Assembly (NCBI RefSeq): GCF_016019885.1
Contig: NZ_JAEANY010000003.1
Coordinates: 248,001 to 312,000, forward strand
Length of the DNA: 64,000 bases
Direction: 5' to 3'
Source of the DNA: Aurantiacibacter sediminis
Lineage (GTDB): Bacteria; Pseudomonadota; Alphaproteobacteria; Sphingomonadales; Sphingomonadaceae
The position numbers and the translations under genes were made by a program. Each line of letters starts with the position of its first letter. Within the stretch, counting starts at the first letter, position 1. The notes beneath the pieces are model-generated. The model had not been told where the DNA came from, did not search any database, and saw only the letters and a list, made by a program, of their open reading frames with translations. Positions 1 through 8,798 of this stretch are shown piece by piece.

Positions 1-2
1 CC

Positions 3-254
3 ACGCGCTTTGTCTATCCCGACCATCTGAACAATGCGCTGGAAGTGAATGCGCTGGAGGTTTCGCAAAGCGAAGAAGTCGCACGCATTCTGGCAAACCG
101 CCCCGGCGCGATCGTGACCGCCAGCCGCCCGATGACCATCCAAAATGAGGAGGCGACGGCGCTGGTCGAAGCTGCCCTTGCCAGTGACTATGAAGAGCGC
201 CTTTCGGTCGAAATGCACGACCGGACGCTTACCGCTTGGATACGCCGGGACTGA
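3..254 (+). CDS. C-terminal fragment of an unidentified protein
   Basis: An open reading frame enters from the left edge of the window and ends at a TGA at 252-254, giving about 83 residues of a C-terminus. It has no membrane segment or motif I recognise; the last 50 residues are mixed and charged, ending in WIRRD. Its final 26 bp overlap the 3' end of the converging EamA transporter gene. Without the rest of the gene no function can be assigned. The codon use matches the neighbours, so I take it as a genuine gene end. Confidence 0.55.
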   Translation, partial: TRFVYPDHLNNALEVNALEVSQSEEVARILANRPGAIVTASRPMTIQNEEATALVEAALASDYEERLSVEMHDRTLTAWIRRD

Positions 255-1155
255 CCGATTTGGCAGCGACATCGCGCCGCCTGCCCAAATACCAGAGCCA
301 CAATCCCGATCCGATAATCAGCGCCGCGCCGCCCATCGCAATTGCGTCAGGCGCTTCGTTGAAGAAAATCCAGGCAAGCGTCGTTGCGACCAGGATCTGC
401 ACATAGGTCATCGGGGCGATGGTCGCGGCGCCCGCCCGCTGTGTGCCCATGAAGATCAGCCAGTGCGCGCATGTCGCCGTTACCGCCACGCAAGCCGCGC
501 GGGCAAGCACGTGCCATTCCGGCCAGTAGAAATCGACCGCAGCATATCCGCTCACCTCGCCCAGAACCGCGGCGGTCACCAACACGACTGTCGCCCCGCC
601 CGCGACATAGACTTGCGCTGCGAGCGAGCTCCCCGCCCCTCTCGCCGCGCGGTTTGCCGTCATCAGCACCGCCATGCCGAAAGCACACAGCACCGGCAGA
701 AGCGCAGCAAAGCCGATCTCCGCGAAATTGGGCCGCAGGATGATCAGCACACCGATGAAAGCCACTACGGTGGCGATGATGGTGGAGGCACGAAGGCGCT
801 CGCCGAGGAAGACGCTTGCCAGCAGCGCGGTGATCATCGGCTGGGTGAAAGTGATCGCCACGGCATCCGCCAGCGGCATCAGCCACACGCTGCCGAAGAA
901 AGCGAGCGTCGCGATCCCCACGCCCAGCCCGCGCATCGCCTGAATGGCAGGCTTCGAAATTGTGCGAAACGGTGCCCCGCCCTCCTTATACGCCAGCAAA
1001 GCCGAAAGCGCGGCGAAGCCTAGCGAATAGCGGAAGGCGGCGAGCGCAGTGGGTGTCCACTCATCGGCAATGCTTTTCACAATTGCATCGCCAATCGACA
1101 GCAGGACGAAGCCCGCCAGCGCGAAGACCAATCCGGCCTTGTCCGATTGTTGCAT
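229..1155 (-). CDS. EamA/DMT-family transporter
   Basis: 308-residue integral membrane protein of the drug/metabolite transporter superfamily. About ten hydrophobic segments are visible, arranged as two EamA repeats (roughly residues 5-140 and 150-285), with the typical charged gaps between helices. Family members export or import small metabolites such as amino acids or nucleosides; the substrate cannot be read from sequence. The ATG at 1155 opens directly onto MQQSDKAGLVFALAGF, just before the first helix. Its 3' end overlaps the converging upstream gene by 26 bp. A second, distantly similar EamA protein lies at 9354-10268. Confidence 0.88.
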   Translation of the reverse strand: MQQSDKAGLVFALAGFVLLSIGDAIVKSIADEWTPTALAAFRYSLGFAALSALLAYKEGGAPFRTISKPAIQAMRGLGVGIATLAFFGSVWLMPLADAVAITFTQPMITALLASVFLGERLRASTIIATVVAFIGVLIILRPNFAEIGFAALLPVLCAFGMAVLMTANRAARGAGSSLAAQVYVAGGATVVLVTAAVLGEVSGYAAVDFYWPEWHVLARAACVAVTATCAHWLIFMGTQRAGAATIAPMTYVQILVATTLAWIFFNEAPDAIAMGGAALIIGSGLWLWYLGRRRDVAAKSVSPGVSKR

Positions 1156-1292
1156 GCGATGAGAACCTTGCGGCGATGACTGCGCTGGCCCCTAGGCCTG
1201 CTGGCAGTGCGCATCAATCGCAAAATCCGCCCGCACCCGCCTCGCCAAGTTTACGAAGCCTTAAACGGTCATGCTTAACAGAAACCTATACA

Positions 1293-1316
1293 CGGCCCCG
1301 CTGGGGCTCGTTTTTT
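1293..1316 (+). promoter_or_regulatory. Leader hairpin followed by T-run (possible attenuator)
   Basis: A small GC hairpin (GCCCC 1295-1299, GGGGC 1303-1307, three-base loop) is followed by six T residues at 1311-1316. It ends about 13 bases before the GTG start of the GT2 gene. It has the shape of an intrinsic terminator but the stem is short, so it may be a weak attenuator or chance. Confidence 0.3.
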
Positions 1317-1329
1317 GCGTGGAGACAGC

Positions 1330-2331
1330 GTGGTTAAACTGATCATCCAGATCCCGTGTCTGAACGAGGCGGAAAGCCTGCCAGAGACGCTCGCGCGGCT
1401 TCCCCGGCGCATTCCGGGCGTGGATGTGATCGAATTTCTGGTGGTGGACGATGGCTCCAGCGATGGGACGGCCGTGGTGGCTCGCCAGTTCGGCGCGCAT
1501 CATGTGGTGAGCCATCGGCGCAATCGCGGCCTTGCTGCCGCCTTCCGCTCCGGCCTGGACAAGGCATTGTCTGAAGGCGCGGATATCATCGTGAATACGG
1601 ATGGTGACGGACAATATGAGGGCGCGGATATTGCGGCGCTTGTCACCCCGGTGGTCGAGGGCCGCGCGGACATCGTGATCGGGGATCGGGGCGTTGCGGA
1701 CAATGCGCATTTCTCCCCAGCCAAACGGCTCATGCAGCGTGTGGGATCGGGCGTGGTGCAATCGCTGGCGGGCACGAAAGTGACCGACGCAGTGAGCGGT
1801 TTTCGCGCGATCAGCCGGGAGGCTGCGCAGCGCATCAACATCACCACCGAATTTTCCTACACCACCGACATGCTGATCCAGGCGGGTCGCAAGAAGATGG
1901 CGATCCTGACAGTGCCGGTGCGCACCCATGCCGCCGTGCGCCCCAGCCGCCTATTCAAGTCGATCCCGCGCTTTATCATGCAGACCGGCATCACAATGGC
2001 CCGCGCCTTTACCGCGCACAAACCGCTGCGCGCCTTTGTCGGCACGGGATCGCTGATCGCGTTTATCGGCCTGCTGCCCATCCTTAGGTTCCTTTGGTTC
2101 GTTGCTCAGGGGGACGGGAGCGGGCATATCCAGTCGCTCGTCATCGGCGGAGCGCTGCTCGTGCTCGGCGCGCTGGTCGCCATCCTTGGCATGGTCGCCG
2201 ATCTCATTGCTGCCAATCGCAAGCTGATTGAAGAAAACCTCGCCCGCACACGCGCGCTCGAAGATCGCATTACGGAGTTGCATGCGAGCCGCGTGAATGA
2301 ATTACCAGCAAGCCGAAAGCGCGCCTCATGA
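1330..2331 (+). CDS. GT2 polyprenyl-phosphate glycosyltransferase (DPM1/DPG-like)
   Basis: 333-residue family 2 glycosyltransferase with a GT-A fold. The N-terminus has the nucleotide-sugar signature (IPCLNEAESLPETL, FLVVDDGSSDGT) and a metal-binding DGD at residues 91-93. Two hydrophobic segments near residues 235-295 anchor it to the inner membrane, as in enzymes that load a hexose onto polyprenyl phosphate. I chose the GTG at 1330 because GGAG at 1321-1324 sits five bases upstream; an in-frame TTG at 1315 would add five residues with no ribosome-binding site. Its TGA overlaps the next ATG (ATGA, 2328-2331), so it is coupled to the GT39-like gene, a likely user of its lipid-linked product. 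Confidence 0.88.
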   Translation: MVKLIIQIPCLNEAESLPETLARLPRRIPGVDVIEFLVVDDGSSDGTAVVARQFGAHHVVSHRRNRGLAAAFRSGLDKALSEGADIIVNTDGDGQYEGADIAALVTPVVEGRADIVIGDRGVADNAHFSPAKRLMQRVGSGVVQSLAGTKVTDAVSGFRAISREAAQRINITTEFSYTTDMLIQAGRKKMAILTVPVRTHAAVRPSRLFKSIPRFIMQTGITMARAFTAHKPLRAFVGTGSLIAFIGLLPILRFLWFVAQGDGSGHIQSLVIGGALLVLGALVAILGMVADLIAANRKLIEENLARTRALEDRITELHASRVNELPASRKRAS

Positions 2332-4010
2332 GCAGCGCCGCGATGGCGGCACAGCTGCCCGATGCAGCGCAAAGCCAAGCCTCTGCATCGACAGATGCGC
2401 GCCTGTGGCCGCTTGCCGCGCTTGGCCTTCTGCTTGTGGCTCAGGCCAGCCTCAGCTTCACGCGCGCGGTCAATTGGGACGAGTTCTATTTCTACAATCA
2501 GGTCGCGGCCTTTGCGGGCGGCGAGCTGGAAAGTCCTCTACAAACATTCCATGCGCGCCTCTTTTTCTGGCTGCCCGGCCTCTTTGGCAGCAGCGTAGAC
2601 CATATCGTCGTAGCTCGACTGGTGATGATGCTGTTCGAGGCGGCAACGCTGATCGGGCTGTACGCCATTGCGCGACGCTTTACGGACCGGTTGAACGCGC
2701 TGTTTGTACCGCTGCTCTATCTCTCGGCAGGATATGTGTTTCAGCACGGCGCATCCTTCCGCGTGGATCCGATGGCTACCGCTTTGCTGGTCGGATCGCT
2801 GGCGGTGCTGGCGCGCAGCAGGCTCGATGCCAAATCCATCGCAGCCTTCGGCTTGCTCGCGGGCCTCGCCGCCATGATCACGATCAAAGTGGTGCTTTAC
2901 CTTCCTGCGTTCGCGGGTCTCGCCCTCATGTGGTTAATTCAGGCGAATTGGGCACGCAGCGAATTTATTCGACTGGCCTTTTGCGGCGTTACGGCTGCAC
3001 TCGCTTTCGCTGGCCTCTTCTTGTGGCATTCATCCGCCGTCACGGGAGGATCGCAGGCCGTGAACGCGCCGCCTACCTTGCTTGCGGATTCGCTCAGCTG
3101 GATGTTTGTGCTTGGCCTGCCGCAATATTGGGAAATGGCGGTCAAGTCGGCCATGCTCGCGCCAGTATTCTTCGCCGCCATTCTTGCGAGCCCTTTTTTG
3201 CTGGCTCGCTCGGATCGATCGCGGGCTGAGAAGGCGGCGCTGGTCGGCCTATGGCTGCCGGTGCTCACGCCGTTTTTCTACACCAATAGCGCGGCCTATT
3301 TTTACGCCTTCATGCTCGCCCCTGTGGCGCTGGGCTGCATTCCTGCGCTTGAGTGGGCACGTCAGCGTTTCTCGCCGATGATCCTGACTGTCGCCCTCGC
3401 CGCAGTCACGCTGACTGTGTTCGCGGTGGAGGATCGCAGCACGATCGATCGCCAGCGCCAGCTTGACGCCGATGTGCGCGCGATCTTCCCGCAGCCTGTC
3501 ACCTATTTCGATCACAATTACATGATGGGCGGGTGGCCCAAAGCCAATCGCTTTATGACGCCGTGGGGACTGCAGAAATATCATGACGCAGGGCAGCCCG
3601 CCTATCGCATGGCAATGGAGCGCGGGACGGTTCCGCTGTTGCTCGCCAATTGGGATGGCCTGCAGGACCTTATAGACCGCGGAGATGACACCGTTCTTCT
3701 GCCGCAAGACACCGCCGCATTGCGCGACAATTACATTTCGCTTACGCCATTTATTTACGTTGCAGGTCAGAAATTTGTTGCGGGCACTGATGTGCAGCAT
3801 GAATTTCTCGTCCCGGGCACCTACACCGTTCGCGGCGGTGCGATGACAATAGATGGCATTGAGTTTGAGCCGGGCGAAACAGTCGAGATCACACGCGGCA
3901 TGTATTCCATCGCGGTTGGCGAAGCCGGCGAAGCTTTGCTCGTCTGGGGTGACAATCTGCAGGTCCCCGAAAATGCGCTGCAGGAAGGACCGATCTATGT
4001 CGGTTTCTGA
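2328..4010 (+). CDS. ArnT/GT39-like membrane glycosyltransferase
   Basis: 560-residue polytopic membrane protein. After the first helix (residues about 27-46) the first periplasmic loop carries NWDEFYFYNQ with the acidic DE pair at residues 51-52, the catalytic position of GT39/ArnT-type transferases that take sugar from a polyprenyl-phosphate donor. About ten further helices run to residue 350 or so, followed by a soluble C-terminal domain of about 190 residues. It overlaps the GT2 gene by 4 bp and the next gene by 14 bp. I infer that it attaches the sugar made available by the GT2 enzyme to an envelope acceptor; the acceptor is unknown. Confidence 0.75.
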   Translation: MSSAAMAAQLPDAAQSQASASTDARLWPLAALGLLLVAQASLSFTRAVNWDEFYFYNQVAAFAGGELESPLQTFHARLFFWLPGLFGSSVDHIVVARLVMMLFEAATLIGLYAIARRFTDRLNALFVPLLYLSAGYVFQHGASFRVDPMATALLVGSLAVLARSRLDAKSIAAFGLLAGLAAMITIKVVLYLPAFAGLALMWLIQANWARSEFIRLAFCGVTAALAFAGLFLWHSSAVTGGSQAVNAPPTLLADSLSWMFVLGLPQYWEMAVKSAMLAPVFFAAILASPFLLARSDRSRAEKAALVGLWLPVLTPFFYTNSAAYFYAFMLAPVALGCIPALEWARQRFSPMILTVALAAVTLTVFAVEDRSTIDRQRQLDADVRAIFPQPVTYFDHNYMMGGWPKANRFMTPWGLQKYHDAGQPAYRMAMERGTVPLLLANWDGLQDLIDRGDDTVLLPQDTAALRDNYISLTPFIYVAGQKFVAGTDVQHEFLVPGTYTVRGGAMTIDGIEFEPGETVEITRGMYSIAVGEAGEALLVWGDNLQVPENALQEGPIYVGF

Positions 4011-4899
4011 CTTTGCATCCCACGCCATGGCGATTGCCATACGGGTCAAAGGCGCGCTCCAGCCGTACCGCAAGCTGTTCTTAGCAGTCGGCCTCGCCCT
4101 ATTTTCTGGTGGGATCATCTATTTCGCGCAGAGGCTGGATGTCAGCCTTGCCGACCTCAACCCGCTCGCCATCTCCAGCCTGTTCGCCCTCGCCGTTCTG
4201 AGCATGATCTACAGCGCAATCAGCATGAAAGTGCTGGCCAAGGGTGCGAGTGTTGAGCTCTCTTTGCTCGACGGGATACGCATCAATGCTGTCGCTCAAA
4301 TGGCAGAGCTATTGCCGATACCCGGCGGCGCGATTGTGCGTACGGGGGCGCTCATGCAGCGCGGCACGGGGCTGCGTCAAAGCGGGGAGCTGGTGATCGC
4401 ATCATCGCTGCTGTGGGTCACACTGGCAGGGACGGCCGGCGCGCTCGCCCTAACCACCTATCACGCCGAAGCATGGATCGCCGCCCTCGCCCTCGCAGGT
4501 GCCAGCTTAGTCCTCGCAGGCTGGCTCGCACTGCATGGCGGTGTTGGCTTCGCGCTATGGTGCGTGGCCTTGCGCATCTTCGGCGTTTCGCTCACCGCTC
4601 TGCGCCTGCTCGTCGCCTTCTGGGCAATCGGCATGGTAGTGCCGCCAATGACTGGGTTCGTATTTTCCTTCGCCACTATCGCCGGAACCGCGAGCGCGGT
4701 GGTACCGACCGGCATTGGCGTGGGCGAAAGTCTCGCCGCGCTGCTCGCTCTGCCGATCCAGATCGCGCCGGGAGCCGCCTTCCTTGCAACCGGCCTCAAC
4801 CGCCTCGTGGGATTGATATTAAACGGTGCCTGTGCCTTAGCATTCGTGGGCTTGCCAAAGCCTACCGCACCCATCCAGCCCTCCGTGCAAGAGCGATAA
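3997..4899 (+). CDS. UPF0104 / lysylphosphatidylglycerol-synthase-TM-like membrane protein
   Basis: 300-residue protein with six to eight hydrophobic helices, resembling the UPF0104 / LPG_synthase_TM family (flippase-like domain). The segment PIPGGAIVRTGAL and the later VVPTGIGVGESLAAL loop fit that family. I start it at ATG 3997 because AGGAAGG at 3982-3988 sits upstream; a longer in-frame opening exists but lies inside the previous gene. It overlaps that gene by 14 bp, so the two are probably coupled. Given its place between a lipid-linked sugar transferase and an HprK-like kinase, a role in lipid or lipid-linked sugar translocation is plausible but unproven. Confidence 0.72.
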   Translation: MSVSDFASHAMAIAIRVKGALQPYRKLFLAVGLALFSGGIIYFAQRLDVSLADLNPLAISSLFALAVLSMIYSAISMKVLAKGASVELSLLDGIRINAVAQMAELLPIPGGAIVRTGALMQRGTGLRQSGELVIASSLLWVTLAGTAGALALTTYHAEAWIAALALAGASLVLAGWLALHGGVGFALWCVALRIFGVSLTALRLLVAFWAIGMVVPPMTGFVFSFATIAGTASAVVPTGIGVGESLAALLALPIQIAPGAAFLATGLNRLVGLILNGACALAFVGLPKPTAPIQPSVQER

Positions 4900-4902
4900 G
4901 CC

Positions 4903-5913
4903 ATGTCAGCCAGCCAGCATTTTTGCCTCAACGGGCTTATTGACCTGCATGTCGAAGGGCCTGCCCGCTATCGCCGCTTTTTCGTCAACGAATATGCGCG
5001 GATGGACCGAGCCCCGATCCGGGATGAGCGTCCGTCAGTCACGCTGAAGGTCTGCGACCGCATCACCAGGCCGAACCGCCGCGAGACGGTGTACAATAAT
5101 CTGTTCCGCTTCGCCTATGCGGTGGAAGGTCTGGAGACCGGCTCGCCTGTCCTCCACTTCGAACGCCATTGGCTGGAATGGCCCGCGATGACGGCGCTGG
5201 GGTCTTTCATCCAGGGACAATTGCTGGAGCCGCTGATTTACATAAAGTTGGCTGAGGCAGGAATCCTGTTCATGCACGCGGCGGGTGTTGCCAAGGAAGG
5301 CAAGGCCTATGTGTTCCCCGCGCATGGCGGCACAGGCAAAACCACGCTTGCGTTGTCGCTGACGCGGCAGGGGTTTGAGCTGATGGGCGATGATTTGCTG
5401 ATGATAGAGGCGGATAGCGGCAGGGTGCACGCCTTCGCCCGCCCGCTGCACCTTTTCACTTACAATCTCAAGAGCCTGAAAGTGCCGCTCCCGCTAGAAA
5501 TGGTGATCCGGTCAAAAGACGTAGTGCGTTTCGCCTTGAATGTGTTGAGCAGGCGCAAATTCCTGATTGCGACCCGCGCGCATGTCGAAGATCTTATGGA
5601 TGTTCGCTTCGGCACGAGCGCGCAGTTGGCCAAGCTCGTATTTCTGCGCCGCGAAGGGGAGACAGAAACGCTCGACCTTGCCGATGAAGCTCAACTCGCC
5701 CTCGCCCGGGATAGGGTGCTGGAATCGGCTGATCTGAACGGCAGCTTCTACGCGAATATCGTAGACGATCCGAGCTATCGGGCGTGCGAAGCGCAATTGG
5801 TCGAAGAGGTGATCGGACGTCTGGACGAGATGACCTTCATTAACGCCCGCGCCATGAACGGTGAAAGCGACCGGGAGGCCTTTGGCTCCTCGTTGATCAC
5901 CGCCCCTGCATGA
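4903..5913 (+). CDS. HprK-like serine kinase / P-loop protein of glycan cluster
   Basis: 336 residues. The middle contains FMHAAGV, a Walker A loop GGTGKTT (residues 142-148) and GDDLLMIE (162-169), the arrangement seen in the HPr-kinase/PEP-carboxykinase P-loop fold, where the DD pair binds metal. The first 110 residues are not recognisable and are much longer than in the regulatory HprK at 47883. Proteins of this type (HprK-related kinases) occur in polysaccharide and peptide-modification clusters; their substrates are mostly unknown. It begins 3 bp after the UPF0104 gene and its end overlaps the converging GT4 gene by 17 bp. No HPr gene is adjacent. Confidence 0.7.
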   Translation: MSASQHFCLNGLIDLHVEGPARYRRFFVNEYARMDRAPIRDERPSVTLKVCDRITRPNRRETVYNNLFRFAYAVEGLETGSPVLHFERHWLEWPAMTALGSFIQGQLLEPLIYIKLAEAGILFMHAAGVAKEGKAYVFPAHGGTGKTTLALSLTRQGFELMGDDLLMIEADSGRVHAFARPLHLFTYNLKSLKVPLPLEMVIRSKDVVRFALNVLSRRKFLIATRAHVEDLMDVRFGTSAQLAKLVFLRREGETETLDLADEAQLALARDRVLESADLNGSFYANIVDDPSYRACEAQLVEEVIGRLDEMTFINARAMNGESDREAFGSSLITAPA

Positions 5914-7105
5914 CTGCCTCAATCGGTCGAAGGTACTCCTCAATCAGCCTGTCCCAGCGATAGCGAGCCACAATTTCTTCTTGCGCTGGGTTGGGGGTTG
6001 AAGGTCGTTCCAGCAGGCGCTGCAACGCATCCGCCAGTGCCGCGATATCGTCCGGGTCGGCGATGAATTCCACATGCTCGCGCAGCTCCTCCCATTCGGT
6101 CAGCAGGCGGATATTGGTATCGGTCGATGCAAGCACGCGGCGCCCGGTACATAGCGCCTCAAGCAGGGCGACTGGCAACCCCTCGACATCCCCCTGTGAC
6201 GCCTTGGCCGGGAACGCGAAGCGCTCACAGCTCGCCATGAACTGGTCCTTGGCCGGCCCAGCGACGAAACCCGGAAAGTTGACGTCCGCCTGTTCGGGGC
6301 GTCTCTGCAGAGCCGCGCTCTCCTCACCATCTCCGGCGATGCCGATGCGCGGAGTTATTCCCCTATCTGCCAACAGTTCTGCGGCGTCGATTAGGCGATC
6401 CAGACCTTTCTTCTTGGAAAGGCGACCGATTGAGCCGACATGGTAAGTCTGCCCTTCTTTTGCCTCCAGCTGAGGTAGCTGAACCCCCATCGGCAGAACG
6501 GTGATCTTGCGGGCAATGGCTTCGCGCTCTTCAGGCATCACCATCGCCAAAGCAGCCTCGCGCTGATCGCTGTTTACGCAAAAGAAATGCACCGCTTCGC
6601 GGATAATCGCGCGCGCCATCCTGCGCCCCGCTCCGCCCAATTTGTCGAAAACGGCGAGATCGGATGAATGGTTTTGCAGTACATAGGGGATGTCGAATTT
6701 CCTGTGCAGCCGGTGGGCGATCAACCCCTGCGGCATTACCCAATGCGCATAGATAAAATCGATATTGCGTTCCCGCACGATCCGCGAGGCCGCCCGATAC
6801 CCGGCAGCCATGAAAGGCGCGATTTGCGTCAGCAAGAACGGATTGCGACGGATGTTGGGCAGGATGGCTGGATATGCGAGCTTCTGCCAGCTTTCCGGCG
6901 CAAAATAGCGAAACCGTTCTATCGCGACCCTCCCGGCGTGCTCCTTGTGTGCAGCGCCTTTATCGTGCGGCGCAAGAATTGTGATCGCATCTTCTGGTCG
7001 CGCGTCGCTCCACGCTGCGGCCTGTTCGCCGACGAAGTTTGCCTGGGCATCTCCAAGAAAGCGCGGAAGGGTCGAGGTTAACATCAGCACGTGCATAGCC
7101 TGCAT
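5897..7105 (-). CDS. GT4-family glycosyltransferase
   Basis: About 402 residues with the two-domain GT-B layout of family 4 retaining transferases. An N-terminal acceptor domain begins LMLTSTLPRFLGD, and the C-terminal donor domain has GSIGRLSKKKGLDRLIDAAELL, GDGEE, FPGFV and the EGLPVALLEALCTGRRVLAS segment containing the conserved E-x7-E pair. Such enzymes extend cell-surface or exported polysaccharide. Two close ATG codons (7105 and 7096) could start it; neither has a clear ribosome-binding site. The frame stays open further upstream into cpaF, which I do not accept as coding. It converges on the HprK-like gene with a 17-bp overlap and is divergent from cpaF. Confidence 0.85.
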   Translation of the reverse strand: MQAMHVLMLTSTLPRFLGDAQANFVGEQAAAWSDARPEDAITILAPHDKGAAHKEHAGRVAIERFRYFAPESWQKLAYPAILPNIRRNPFLLTQIAPFMAAGYRAASRIVRERNIDFIYAHWVMPQGLIAHRLHRKFDIPYVLQNHSSDLAVFDKLGGAGRRMARAIIREAVHFFCVNSDQREAALAMVMPEEREAIARKITVLPMGVQLPQLEAKEGQTYHVGSIGRLSKKKGLDRLIDAAELLADRGITPRIGIAGDGEESAALQRRPEQADVNFPGFVAGPAKDQFMASCERFAFPAKASQGDVEGLPVALLEALCTGRRVLASTDTNIRLLTEWEELREHVEFIADPDDIAALADALQRLLERPSTPNPAQEEIVARYRWDRLIEEYLRPIEAVMQGR

Positions 7106-7268
7106 CTGTAACGCCAAATCACATATTTGCGCACTAGCTGGACGGCGATTTGCACCGTGCTTTCCGCACAAAGTTTGCGAATTGTTTACCAAACTCCGCG
7201 AAAGAGGTTTGCGACGCGGGGGGCCGAGTTCTTCGGGCTCCCCAATGATATGAGAAGAGAGGCATCGC

Positions 7269-8798
7269 ATGAGCGCTTTCGGACGCAAGAACGGAGCTGG
7301 TGGCATGGGCAAGGGCGCACGCCCGAGCTTTGGCGTTGCCAAGCCCATGCGTGGTGGCGGAAATGCGCCCTCCTCTGCCGAGAAAGACGCCGAGAAGGAC
7401 GAGGGCGGCGATCAATTCCCGCCTATTCCAGCTGAGGGCGAGCCCGTAGATCCGGCAACCGGCAAGAATGCCGATGCGATGAACCGCCTGTCCGAACGGG
7501 CAAATGCCATTCATGAGCAGCAGGAAATCGGCGGGTTCGAACAGAGCGTCCACAAGATCAAGGAACAGGTGCTGCCGCGCCTGCTCGAACGTGTAGATCC
7601 GGAAGCTGCTGCGACGCTCACCAAGGAAGAGCTGAGCGAAGAATTCCGCCCGATCATCATGGAAGTGCTGGCCGAGCTGAAAGTCACGCTGAACCGCCGC
7701 GAGCAATTCGCGCTGGAGAAGGTGCTGATTGACGAGCTGCTCGGCTTTGGTCCGCTCGAAGAGCTACTAAACGATCCGGACGTGTCCGATATCATGGTCA
7801 ACGGGCCGGACCAGACCTACATTGAAAAGAACGGCAAACTGACTGTCGCGCCGATCAAATTCCGCGACGAAGGCCATCTGTTCCAGATCGCCCAGCGCAT
7901 CGTGAACCAGGTCGGCCGCCGCGTGGACCAGACCACACCGCTGGCTGACGCCCGCCTGAAAGACGGCTCGCGTGTGAACGTGATCGTGCCCCCACTCTCG
8001 CTGCGCGGCACCGCGATTTCCATTCGTAAGTTCTCCGAGAAACCGATCACGCTGGATAATTTGCGCGATTGGGGCTCGATGAGCGACAAGATGTGTACCG
8101 CGCTAAAAATCGCCGGTGCCTGCCGCATGAACGTGGTCATCTCGGGCGGTACGGGTTCGGGTAAAACCACGATGCTCAACTCGCTGTCGAAGATGATCGA
8201 CCCGGGTGAGCGTGTGCTGACGATTGAAGACGCAGCAGAACTCCGCCTGCAGCAGCCGCACTGGCTGCCGCTCGAAACCCGTCCGCCTAACCTCGAAGGC
8301 CAAGGCGCCATCACCATCGGTGACCTGGTGAAAAACGCCCTGCGTATGCGTCCTGACCGGATTATCCTGGGTGAGATTCGTGGCGCGGAGTGTTTCGACC
8401 TTCTCGCCGCAATGAACACCGGCCACGATGGCTCCATGTGTACGCTTCACGCCAACAGTCCGCGCGAATGCCTGGGCCGTATGGAAAACATGATCCTGAT
8501 GGGCGACATCAAGATCCCGAAAGAAGCCATCTCGCGCCAGATCGCTGAATCGGTCGATTTGATCGTGCAGGTGAAGCGCCTTCGCGACGGTTCGCGCCGC
8601 ACCACCAACATCACCGAAGTAATCGGGATGGAAGGCGATGTGATCGTGACGCAGGAGCTGTTCAGCTTCGAATATCTCGATGAAAGCGACGACGGCAAGA
8701 TCATCGGCGAGCACCGCTCTTCGGGCCTGCGCCCCTACACGCTGGAAAAAGCGCGCCAGTTCGGCTTCGATCAAGCCTATCTCGAGGCGTGTTTGTAG
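7269..8798 (+). CDS. cpaF: CpaF-type pilus-assembly/secretion ATPase
   Basis: 509-residue hexameric traffic ATPase of the type II/IV secretion superfamily, CpaF/TadA branch, which powers Flp/Tad pilus assembly at the inner membrane. A low-complexity N-terminus of about 90 residues precedes a helical domain (to about 150). The motor follows with Walker A GGTGSGKTT, the Asp box ERVLTIEDAAEL, Walker B DRIILGEIRG and the His box GHDGSMCTLHANSP. AGAGAGG upstream of ATG 7269 supports the start. No other cpa/tad genes (CpaB, CpaC, CpaE, TadB/C, pilin) occur in the window, so it is either a second copy or separated from its cluster. Confidence 0.93.
   Translation: MSAFGRKNGAGGMGKGARPSFGVAKPMRGGGNAPSSAEKDAEKDEGGDQFPPIPAEGEPVDPATGKNADAMNRLSERANAIHEQQEIGGFEQSVHKIKEQVLPRLLERVDPEAAATLTKEELSEEFRPIIMEVLAELKVTLNRREQFALEKVLIDELLGFGPLEELLNDPDVSDIMVNGPDQTYIEKNGKLTVAPIKFRDEGHLFQIAQRIVNQVGRRVDQTTPLADARLKDGSRVNVIVPPLSLRGTAISIRKFSEKPITLDNLRDWGSMSDKMCTALKIAGACRMNVVISGGTGSGKTTMLNSLSKMIDPGERVLTIEDAAELRLQQPHWLPLETRPPNLEGQGAITIGDLVKNALRMRPDRIILGEIRGAECFDLLAAMNTGHDGSMCTLHANSPRECLGRMENMILMGDIKIPKEAISRQIAESVDLIVQVKRLRDGSRRTTNITEVIGMEGDVIVTQELFSFEYLDESDDGKIIGEHRSSGLRPYTLEKARQFGFDQAYLEACL

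Noticed and set aside
1261-1278. TTAA...TTAA pair upstream of the GT2 gene as a CtrA site
   Set aside because: The spacing is ten bases, not the seven of the CtrA full site, and the second half lacks the expected context.
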